14,635 bases of DNA from JBAZTO01 sp041661865 (GTDB lineage Bacteria > Planctomycetota > Phycisphaerae > SM23-33). Positions 5,844 through 12,389 of the stretch are shown in pieces (the stretch's first letter is position 1; every line of letters starts with the position of its first letter). The position numbers and the translations under genes are program-made. The notes below the pieces were generated by a model that saw nothing but the letters and a program-made list of their open reading frames with translations, searched no databases and was not told the DNA's origin. The stretch lies in NCBI GenBank assembly GCA_041661865.1, contig JBAZTO010000073.1:1-14635 (forward strand). Reading direction: 5' to 3'.

Positions 5844-7697
5844 TTACTTGATCCCTTCAAGTTGTCCTGAGCCCATCGGTGTCAAGGCCCTGCGGTAGGC
5901 CTCGTACACGGAGTCGCTCGCGGTTCCCTGAGTGGGGCGAGTCGTGGGTATTGGAACGGCCTTTTCCATCGCCGGCCAGAGCTTTTCGTCGATGGCCGGA
6001 GGCAGGGCGATCTTGACCGGCCCGGTGTCCAGAATCGTGCCGGTGGCCCGATCCAGGTCTGATAGCGCCGCGTTGTAATTAATCAGCGAGATCACCTCGT
6101 CATGCTGGGCCTGGGCTACTTCCTCCTGGGCCTGGAGCTTGAGCTGGAGGAACTCAGGGGTCAGCCGCCCGCGGATTTTTTCGGTGTCGTCCAGGGCCTG
6201 GAGTTGCACCTTGGCTGCTTCCACCGACGCCCGCTGGGCCAGCATCTCGTCCCACGCGGTCCTGACCGTGCGAATCCGCTCGTTGATCTGCTGGGCCAAT
6301 TGGTCGGAGAGGTTCTGCATCTGTGTGACGGCCTTGAGGCGGTTGTACTTTTGCTGCTGCAATTGGGCGATCGCCGCCCGGTTGCCGATGGGGTACTCGG
6401 CCGACAGACCCAGTGCGTAGCCGACGTAATTGCCCGATCCGACCTGTTCGGATGAACCGTGAGGGTTGTTCAAGCTGGCGCCGGTCACCGTGGTGGCGGC
6501 GTTCAGGTCCAGGCGGGGCAGCGTCTGGTTCTGGGCGACATAGACGTTGATGATGGCCGCCTCGATGGCCAGGCGGGCCTGATCGAGCACCGGGTTGTGC
6601 TTCAAGGCCGTGATGAGCTTGTCGGCCCGGTCGATCGTGACCAGTGTGGTGATAGGCGGGGAAACGGGAATGATCTCGTACTCGTTGAGCAGGTTGATCT
6701 GCGAATCGGCCATCAGGCGGGCCAGGGCGTCCTGGGCGTCGCCGACGGCTTTCTGCGCGGCGATCAGGACGGCAAGTCGCCGCTGGACAGCCGCCTCGGT
6801 CTGCTTGATCTGCACGGCGGTGGCGTCCAGATCCTGCCGCGCCTTGACGCGGGTGAAGGTGGCCTCGGTGGCGTCCAGCAACTCCTGCTGGATCTGTACG
6901 TCCACGCGGGCCTGGATCAGGCCGAGGTAATCAATGATGGCCTGGTTGACCGTTTCTTCGACCTTCTGGCGGAAGGCGTCGCGGGTGGCCTTGTCATTCA
7001 GCGCGGCCAGCTTGATCTGGGACATGTTGTACTCGATGCCGGCGTTGCGAAGCAGCGGCTGGGTGACCTGCGCGACCACCTGTTGCTCGTAGGCGTCGAA
7101 GTTGTAAGGCGTGCTGACCAGCACCGGATTCAGTGGGACGGTGTTGTTGATCGACTGGGTAAAGGATTGTCCCAGCGTCCGCGTCATCTGCCACGAGGTC
7201 TGTATCGTGCCGCCGGTGGGAACGAACTCCCTCAATCCCGCTGCGTAGGCGGTGGTCTTGAGTTGGCCGGTCTGGCCCTGGGCGGCTGCGGATGGGAGGT
7301 TGGAGGGGATGTCGCTCTTACTGATGTTGGCGCCGCCGAAGGCCGTCACATCGAAGGCCGCCTCGGCCTGTTTGAGTTGCTCGCGCGAGATGGCTGGATC
7401 ATAGCTGGAAACCCGGATGTCCAGGCTGTTGGCCAGGGTGCGAATGATCGCCTCTTCCATCGTGAGGTAGACCTGGGTCTTGCCGGTGTTGGGATCGGTG
7501 TGAAGATCCAGCTTGGGGCCGGTGGTGCCCGGTAGCGGCCGAAGGGGTTCCACGCCCTCCTGGCCCGCACGCTTGGCCGGGCCTCGCTGAACCAGCGCCT
7601 GCTGGTAGCGGTTCAATGTGCTCGAATCCAGGTCACTGATGCATCCCGACAACAGGATGCACAAGCCGATCAGGGTCGTGCAGAGGGTCGTCTTCAT
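5844..7697 (-). CDS. TolC-family outer-membrane efflux lipoprotein
   Basis: 617 residues, longer than E. coli TolC. The N-terminus is a lipoprotein signal ending in the lipobox LSGC (16-19), with Ile at +2, which fits outer-membrane sorting. After an extension (20-76) come two outer-membrane efflux repeats. Landmarks are LTMEEAIIRTLANSLDIRV (78-96), DPAISREQLKQAEAAFD (100-116), VTQPLLRNAGIEYN (211-224), and long charged/alanine-rich alpha-hairpin segments such as VNQAIIDYLGLIQARVD (250-266). The protein should form a trimeric channel across the outer membrane and periplasm for export of drugs or other substrates. No membrane-fusion or inner-membrane pump gene lies next to it here, so its partners are elsewhere or outside the window. 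A strong promoter overlaps the start region and there is no Shine-Dalgarno, suggesting near-leaderless translation. Confidence 0.93.
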   Translation of the reverse strand: MKTTLCTTLIGLCILLSGCISDLDSSTLNRYQQALVQRGPAKRAGQEGVEPLRPLPGTTGPKLDLHTDPNTGKTQVYLTMEEAIIRTLANSLDIRVSSYDPAISREQLKQAEAAFDVTAFGGANISKSDIPSNLPSAAAQGQTGQLKTTAYAAGLREFVPTGGTIQTSWQMTRTLGQSFTQSINNTVPLNPVLVSTPYNFDAYEQQVVAQVTQPLLRNAGIEYNMSQIKLAALNDKATRDAFRQKVEETVNQAIIDYLGLIQARVDVQIQQELLDATEATFTRVKARQDLDATAVQIKQTEAAVQRRLAVLIAAQKAVGDAQDALARLMADSQINLLNEYEIIPVSPPITTLVTIDRADKLITALKHNPVLDQARLAIEAAIINVYVAQNQTLPRLDLNAATTVTGASLNNPHGSSEQVGSGNYVGYALGLSAEYPIGNRAAIAQLQQQKYNRLKAVTQMQNLSDQLAQQINERIRTVRTAWDEMLAQRASVEAAKVQLQALDDTEKIRGRLTPEFLQLKLQAQEEVAQAQHDEVISLINYNAALSDLDRATGTILDTGPVKIALPPAIDEKLWPAMEKAVPIPTTRPTQGTASDSVYEAYRRALTPMGSGQLEGIK

Positions 7698-7705
7698 AGG
7701 CGTGG

Positions 7706-7734
7706 ATGATAGTCCGGTAACCGGCGGCTGTCAA
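7706..7734 (-). promoter_or_regulatory. Near-consensus sigma70 promoter of the TolC-family gene
   Basis: On the minus strand TTGACA (7734-7729, 6 of 6) is followed after exactly 17 bases by TATCAT (7711-7706, 5 of 6). The expected transcription start is about 7699, only two bases before the ATG at 7697. No Shine-Dalgarno fits in the eight bases between the -10 box and the start codon. Confidence 0.7.
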
Positions 7735-7763
7735 AGGACATTGGCCTGCGAGGCGAGTCTTTT

Positions 7764-7895
7764 AGTTCTCGTAGCATGGCCATCTTGGCCATGAGTATCA
7801 CGGCCGTCCCGGCCGTGCGATATACAAAAACTCACCGACATGGGCAAGATGCCCATGTGACTCACGGGCGAGACGCCCGTGCTACGCCGAGAACT
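7764..7895. repeat. Symmetric element of four related 19-nt hairpins
   Basis: Four perfect 8-bp hairpins with 3-nt loops lie at 7775-7793, 7799-7817, 7839-7857 and 7863-7881. Spacers are 5, 21 and 5 bases. All fit CAYGGSCR-NNN-YGSCCRTG. The first two loops are TCT and TCC, the last two AGA and AGA, so the second pair is inverted. Outer arms AGTTCTCGTAG (7764-7774) and CTAC-GCC-GAGAACT (7882-7895) pair with a 3-base bulge. The translated form (HGQDGHAT-like) is a familiar spurious peptide in planctomycete genomes (from memory), which points to a dispersed repeat. It lies between the divergent TolC-family and UroD-like genes. Confidence 0.85.
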
Positions 7896-8053
7896 GAAGG
7901 ATCCTGGGCCTGCGATGCGACGGGCAGGGGCTGAGCCAATCCGGAATCCTTCGGCCAGGATTACCAACTACCCTCTGGCGAAAGCTCGGGGAATCTGTAA
8001 GATACGCCCCAGAGTTTTACGAGATTAAGTGGCTCAATGGAGAGAATCGAGAC
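7896..8053. other. Spacer before the UroD-like gene, no clear feature
   Basis: I see no gene here. A 6-bp hairpin (AATCCT 7945-7950 with AGGATT 7957-7962) is the only structure, and it may be chance. TAAGAT at 7998-8003 could be a weak -10 box, but no convincing -35 box accompanies it. Confidence 0.3.
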
Positions 8054-8057
8054 AGGA
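8054..8057 (+). promoter_or_regulatory. Ribosome-binding site that decides the UroD-like start
   Basis: AGGA at 8054-8057 lies 6 bases before the ATG at 8064. The alternative in-frame ATG at 8037 has no comparable site. Confidence 0.55.
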
Positions 8058-8063
8058 AAACCT

Positions 8064-9191
8064 ATGACCCCTCGCCAGCGATTTATCGAGACGATGACTT
8101 TCGGCCACCCCGACAAGATCCCCTTTACGCCCGGCTGGCCGCGGGAGTCGACGCTGGAGGTCTGGCGCACTCAGGGCATGCCCAAGGGCGTCGATTGGAA
8201 CACCTGCGTGCTGGAGACGCTCGACCTCGACCCGGCCTGCGGCGATTCGCGCATCTGGCTGGAGGCCGACTTCCGCATGATGCCGCACTTCGAGGAAAAG
8301 GTGCTGGAGCATCGCGACGGCCATTACGTCGTGCAGGACTGGAAGGGCAACGTCTGCGAAATTTCCGACACCTTCGACGTCACTTACCTCCGGGAGGCCC
8401 GCGACTTCGTCACGCGGCGATGGATCAAGTGCCCGGTGGAGAACCGCGACGACTGGGAGGCGATGAAGGCCCGCTACGACATCGACACTCCGGGCCGCTG
8501 GCCGGCGGATTTTCTCGAACGATGCCGCAAGGCCAAGAACCGTGACGCCATGCTGGGCTGCGGCGGCATTGCCGGACCGTTCTGGCAGCTCCGCGAGTGG
8601 TGCGGCTTCGAGGGCCTGTGCTTCATGATGGTCGAGCAGCCCGAGCTGGTGGACGAGATGGCGGCCTTCTGGAACGACTTCGTGGCGGGCATACTCAAAC
8701 GCATCGTCCAGCACGTGGTGCCCGACGAGCTGCACTTCAACGAGGACATGGCCTACAAGGCCAAGGCCATGATCTCCCCGGCCATGACGCGGCGGTTCTG
8801 CAAGCCCAGCTACGACAACTGGTCGAAGATCGTCCGTGACGCCGGCGTGCCGCTGGTGGGCGTGGACAGCGACGGGTTTGTCGGCGAGCTGATCCCCATC
8901 TGGTTGGAATCGGGCCTGAACTTCTGCGACCCGATGGAAGTGGCCGCCCACAACGACATCAACGAGTTCCGCCGTCTGTACGGCCGGAAGATGGCCTACC
9001 GCGGCGGCATCGACAAACGCGCGATGGCCCGTGGCGGCGAGACGCTCCGAGCGGAACTCAAACGCATCGAGCCGGTCGTCCGCGACGGCGGCTTCATCCC
9101 CGGCTGCGACCATGCCGTCCCCAGCGACGTGTCCTGGCCCGATTACCTCGATTATGCCCGCCAACTGGCCATCATGACGGGATGGAAGTAG
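8064..9191 (+). CDS. Uroporphyrinogen decarboxylase (URO-D) superfamily protein
   Basis: 375 residues from the ATG at 8064; an in-frame ATG at 8037 would add nine residues. The chosen start, MTPRQRFIETMTFGHPDKIP, matches how members of this family usually begin. Later landmarks are the GPFWQLREW region (171-179), EDMAYKAKAMISP (227-239), a GVDSDG strand end (266-271), a MAYRGGIDKRA segment (310-320), and the C-terminal GGFIPGCDHAVPSDVSW (342-358), typical of the family's TIM barrel. True haem-pathway HemE carries a different N-terminal signature, so haem synthesis is unlikely. Relatives include cobamide-dependent methyltransferases (MtaA/CmuA type) and many uncharacterised planctomycete proteins near sugar-degradation genes. 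No corrinoid protein or sugar gene lies beside it here, so the substrate is unknown. Cytoplasmic; probably transcribed alone. Confidence 0.9.
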   Translation: MTPRQRFIETMTFGHPDKIPFTPGWPRESTLEVWRTQGMPKGVDWNTCVLETLDLDPACGDSRIWLEADFRMMPHFEEKVLEHRDGHYVVQDWKGNVCEISDTFDVTYLREARDFVTRRWIKCPVENRDDWEAMKARYDIDTPGRWPADFLERCRKAKNRDAMLGCGGIAGPFWQLREWCGFEGLCFMMVEQPELVDEMAAFWNDFVAGILKRIVQHVVPDELHFNEDMAYKAKAMISPAMTRRFCKPSYDNWSKIVRDAGVPLVGVDSDGFVGELIPIWLESGLNFCDPMEVAAHNDINEFRRLYGRKMAYRGGIDKRAMARGGETLRAELKRIEPVVRDGGFIPGCDHAVPSDVSWPDYLDYARQLAIMTGWK

Positions 9192-9256
9192 CGCGGCGGA
9201 GCTTCGCGGTCGCAAACCTGCCTGCCGGGTGCCTTGCTTCTCTACGCGCATAGACG

Positions 9257-9331
9257 CGCGGCGGAGTTCCTACTCCGCCGCGAAGATGTCCGGGACGAAA
9301 GAAAAGGAGGTGGAGTCGGAACTCCACCTCC
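9257..9331. repeat. Twin 11-bp hairpins downstream of the UroD-like gene
   Basis: Hairpin one, 9257-9282: CGCGGCGGAGT pairs with ACTCCGCCGCG around loop TCCT. Hairpin two, 9306-9331: GGAGGTGGAGT pairs with ACTCCACCTCC around loop CGGA. Both have perfect 11-bp stems and 4-nt loops and start 49 bases apart. The stems differ at positions 1, 3 and 6, each with a compensating change on the other arm. They lie between two genes whose 3' ends face each other, so they could act as a bidirectional terminator, but neither is followed by a T-run. The make-up suggests another dispersed repeat family. Confidence 0.8.
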
Positions 9332-9361
9332 CTGATATGTACGCCCTATGCGGCGACCGCA

Positions 9362-9877
9362 CTATTGCGCAGGGGCAGTCGGCGGGACGGGCATCCCGAC
9401 CTTCCGCAGGATCAGTCTGTGCCCACCGTCTGGATCTCCAATAGGGATACGGATTTCGTAAGGAGGTTCTCCACCGACTAAGTAGGGCGTTGAGTCCACA
9501 ATGGTGTGATCACTGCCGGCAATCTTATCAAAGTCTAGCTGTACCCGACAAGTTGGGAAATTCGGCGGAACCCGGTTCTGCTTCGTTATTACCCAAGTCC
9601 CCCTCCCAGCCCACAGTTTTCCTTGCCCGATCAGATCCCCTCTCCACCCCCATCCAGGCATATCCTCCATCACAAAGGTGTCATCTGATAAAAGATCAAG
9701 CAATCCCTTGCTGCCGTACTGGTGGAGAACCTGTTCGTCGCCAACTACCTCATATTTCCCGACGAGAGCACTTGCGCTCGGCTGCGATGCCGGATACTCC
9801 TCCTTGGGGCCTCGACGGCAGGACAGAGAGGACATAACCATCACCAGGCACAGAATAGCTACCGTCACTCGCATCAT
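9362..9877 (-). CDS. Small hypothetical lipoprotein
   Basis: 171 residues from the ATG at 9877 (a second ATG follows at once at 9874). Upstream AGGGGAAG (9889-9882) is a good ribosome-binding site; the open frame runs back to 9931, but that extension would put 18 polar residues before the signal peptide. The N-terminus MMRVTVAILCLVMVMSSLSC ends in a lipobox (SLSC, 17-20), so the mature protein is probably lipid-anchored. The rest is a small beta-rich domain with LVGKYEVVGD and DDTFVMEDMPG near its start and a GRGTWVITKQN strand mid-way. This layout (growth of a 'G-Y' strand, 'D-T-F', then 'G-T-W') recalls lipocalin-like small domains, but I do not recognise the family. The DNA is less GC-rich than its neighbours, which may mark later acquisition. 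Confidence 0.75.
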   Translation of the reverse strand: MMRVTVAILCLVMVMSSLSCRRGPKEEYPASQPSASALVGKYEVVGDEQVLHQYGSKGLLDLLSDDTFVMEDMPGWGWRGDLIGQGKLWAGRGTWVITKQNRVPPNFPTCRVQLDFDKIAGSDHTIVDSTPYLVGGEPPYEIRIPIGDPDGGHRLILRKVGMPVPPTAPAQ

Positions 9878-9947
9878 GGGTCTTCCCCTTATTAATGTTC
9901 CATAATCCCAAGCACAATTGTCTCTGTCCATTCGAAAGTAGGTAGTC

Positions 9948-10024
9948 GTAGGGCGGGGCTACACCCCGCGCAATTCAGATTGGCCCATGACTTCAACCCG
10001 CGTGCAACGAGTTGCACGCCCTAC
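9948..10024. repeat. Compact two-hairpin element between two minus-strand genes
   Basis: Outer arms GTAGGGCG (9948-9955) and CGCCCTAC (10017-10024) are exact inverted copies. Inside are two hairpins: GCGGGG (9953-9958) with CCCCGC (9964-9969), and GCGTGCAAC (10000-10008) with GTTGCACGC (10011-10019). The element ends four bases before the stop codon of the propeller gene (10028-10030), so in transcripts of that gene it falls right after the stop and may serve as a 3'-end structure. No T-run is present on that strand. Confidence 0.7.
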
Positions 10025-10027
10025 GCG

Positions 10028-12379
10028 CTACCGGCCCGTTGGCTTGCTGGTGGCCTTGGGTTCGAGGGGCGCCAATTCCGTCGGTTGATTGGTCGCCGAT
10101 TGCGCCGTGACGCTGACGGTTGCATACCCGGTGTTGCCGTAGAGGTCGGTGACCTTGATGGCGATGCGATGCGCGCCGGCCTTGAGATCCTTCAACTGGA
10201 AGCTGAAGTTCTCGGAGGATGAATCGCAAATCCCGCCGTCGGGCAGCACGGCCACCCACTCGTTCTGGCTGTCGAGGGCATAGGCGATGCTCGTCAGGCG
10301 GCTGGAGGCGTCCTGGGCCGAGCCGGTGATGCCGGCATTTCGGCCGTCCACCTTGGCCTGCACCAGCTTGACCACCGGCGCGGTGTTGTCGGCCACCACG
10401 GGGGCCGAGATCTGCGAGGCAGACAGGGCGCTGGCCGGCGGATTCGAGGGGCTGTCGCTGGCGGTGACCCGCAACTCATACACGCCGTCGCCGACGGTGC
10501 GGGTGTCCCAACTGTAGTTGGTCGCATCCAGCTTGTCGGCGATCTCGATCCACTGCTCGCTGCCGACGGGGCGGAACTCGATCTTGTAGACCATCGTGTC
10601 GTTGTTGACGTCGGTGGCGGTGAAGCTGACGGCGCGGAAGGGCTGCGGGGCGGTGGCGGCGTCGGAACTGTCGCCGCCGTCGTGGCCGCTGGCGGAGGGC
10701 TTGACCGTCACGGCGGAGACCACCGGCGGCAGGTTGCCCATCTGGTAGAGGATTTCGACCCCGCCGACGGAGGGCACGGCGGCCTTGTCCGTTGAACTGA
10801 ACGCCAGGCGGTACTGGAGGAAGCGGGCGTTGGGGCTGGCGACCTGGAGGAAGTCCTCGCTCACGGGCATCGGGGCCGACCAGGGGCTCCAGGTTTCGTC
10901 ATCTGCCTCGGCCAGGTTGCCGCTGCGGGTGGCGAAGGTCACTTCCGAGCCGGCAGGGGCCTTGGCGCGAACCTGGGCCGTTCCCCACTGGCAAATCTGC
11001 TGGGCGTCCTGAACCTTCGAGATATAGGTGCCGCTCTTGGCCAAGCCGGCGCCAAGTTTGCCGAGCGAGCCCTTGTTGGCTGTGCCGAACAGGATGCTGC
11101 CGTCGGGGCCGGTGGTCAGGCTGGTGACCTGCTTGGCGTCGGTGTTGGCCAATTGGGCGGCCTCCTGGCCATCGGGAGACACGGCGTACACTGATCCGCT
11201 GTTGCCGGTGCCCAGGATCAACTGCTTGTCGAGCATCATCATGGCCAGGATCGTCACGGGCTTGCGGAAGATGCAGCGGACCAGGCCGTCGGGACGAATG
11301 TAGTAGACGGCGTTGCCGGGGCCTTCGAGATCGCTGGCCTCAGGCGGCGTGGTCGTCGTCCGCATCTTGGCCAGGGCTGCCCGCATCCGGGCCGCGGCCG
11401 AGGTGGGCTTGGGCGCTTTGGCGCGCGGGGCAGCCGCCGAGGTGGCTGTGTGGGTCGCGGGGGTTGCTTCCTCATCGGCCAGATCCTCGCTCTCGCCTTC
11501 GCTGGGCGGGCTCTTGGGAGCCGGGCTGGCCGGGCGCGAGGTGGGGGCGGCCTTGCGGATTCGGGCGATCATGGCAGCCGCCCCAGCCGGTTCTTCGCCG
11601 TCGCCGCCGGCCTTGTCCGCGTCGCTGGTGGCTGCGAAGATACCGCCCGCGCCATCGCAGATCAGCGAGGAGATTTCCTTTTCCTCCGCGTCGAGCACCA
11701 CGCGGCTGGCCTTGGTGGCGGTGTTGATCTCGATGACCAGGCCGCTCTCATCGGTGCCGGCGTACAGCAGGCCGTCCTTGCCGGCGGCCAGGCTGAGAAT
11801 GTTCTTGGCCAACTTGCCGTCCTTGTACAGGCGCGTCGCGTTGCCGTCGGCGTCGATCGAGTACACGGACGCTTCGGGCCCGGTGCCGATGTAGGTCTTG
11901 CCCTCCGGGCCGGGCAGGATCGACCAGATGTAATTGACGTTGGGGTCGCTCCAGCGGGTCGAGACCTTGCCCGCAGGGTCGATGGCGTACAGGCCCGCGC
12001 CCTGGCCGCCGCTGCCAGCCAGCAGGCCCTTGTCGGTCCAGACCATCGCGGTGACGATGGCGCCGCTCAGCGTGGCCCACCGCTTGCCCTTCTTGTCCGA
12101 AAGGCTCGCCATGCGATAGATGGCGCCGCTGCCGGCGGAGGCGGCAAAGACGGCCTTGCCGTCGGTCGCGACGGCGGAGATATCAGGCAAGTCCGCAGCC
12201 GAGGGCATGAGGATGGAAATCTCGCGGGACAGGGCGACCTGGCCGGTGGAGGTCAGGACCGTCGATTTGAATTCCCCGCCGGAAAACTCGGCCTCGGAGT
12301 CCTGCGTCCACGTCACCGGAGAGACGGCCTGGAGAGAGCCGCCCAGCACCAGCAGCGCCGATACGATCCAGTATTTCAT
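10028..12379 (-). CDS. Secreted beta-propeller protein with C-terminal Ig/FN3-like domains
   Basis: 783 residues. Start ATG at 12379 with GAGGA six bases upstream; a GTG just before (12382) is less likely. A signal peptide (about 1-19) directs export. Residues about 62-445 form propeller blades with a repeated pattern of G-x-(I/L)-(Y/F)-x-G(T/S), short turn, then V-Y-x-(I/V)-D/P-x-G, for example KTYIGTGPEASVYSIDADG (161-179) and LILGTGNSGSVYAVSPDG (387-404). A disordered Ala/Pro/Thr-rich stretch (about 253-352) interrupts one blade. Then comes a segment with TRSGN (484-488) and WSPWS (497-501), followed by two beta-sandwich modules (about 550-660 and 665-760) with YELRVTASD and HRIAIKVTD end strands typical of FN3/Ig-like folds. 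Probably a periplasmic or surface binding protein; the ligand is unknown. Its Shine-Dalgarno overlaps the stop of the upstream protease gene, so the two are co-translated. Confidence 0.87.
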   Translation of the reverse strand: MKYWIVSALLVLGGSLQAVSPVTWTQDSEAEFSGGEFKSTVLTSTGQVALSREISILMPSAADLPDISAVATDGKAVFAASAGSGAIYRMASLSDKKGKRWATLSGAIVTAMVWTDKGLLAGSGGQGAGLYAIDPAGKVSTRWSDPNVNYIWSILPGPEGKTYIGTGPEASVYSIDADGNATRLYKDGKLAKNILSLAAGKDGLLYAGTDESGLVIEINTATKASRVVLDAEEKEISSLICDGAGGIFAATSDADKAGGDGEEPAGAAAMIARIRKAAPTSRPASPAPKSPPSEGESEDLADEEATPATHTATSAAAPRAKAPKPTSAAARMRAALAKMRTTTTPPEASDLEGPGNAVYYIRPDGLVRCIFRKPVTILAMMMLDKQLILGTGNSGSVYAVSPDGQEAAQLANTDAKQVTSLTTGPDGSILFGTANKGSLGKLGAGLAKSGTYISKVQDAQQICQWGTAQVRAKAPAGSEVTFATRSGNLAEADDETWSPWSAPMPVSEDFLQVASPNARFLQYRLAFSSTDKAAVPSVGGVEILYQMGNLPPVVSAVTVKPSASGHDGGDSSDAATAPQPFRAVSFTATDVNNDTMVYKIEFRPVGSEQWIEIADKLDATNYSWDTRTVGDGVYELRVTASDSPSNPPASALSASQISAPVVADNTAPVVKLVQAKVDGRNAGITGSAQDASSRLTSIAYALDSQNEWVAVLPDGGICDSSSENFSFQLKDLKAGAHRIAIKVTDLYGNTGYATVSVTAQSATNQPTELAPLEPKATSKPTGR

Positions 12380-12389
12380 CACGATTCCT

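Noticed and set aside
6459..7535. 358-residue plus-strand open frame
   Set aside because: It is antisense to the TolC-family gene, and its valine/glycine/leucine/aspartate-rich composition is typical of a shadow frame.
7775..7881. CRISPR-like array of 19-nt repeats
   Set aside because: The units are self-complementary and not identical. Spacers are 5 and 21 bases, so this is not a repeat-spacer array, and no cas genes are present.
7731..7967. Small minus-strand open frame across the four-hairpin element
   Set aside because: It is a translation of the repeat (HGRDGRDTHGQDGHAT-like), a known kind of spurious peptide, and has no ribosome-binding site.
8034..9251. 405-residue minus-strand open frame
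   Set aside because: It is exactly antisense to the UroD-like gene, which carries clear family motifs.
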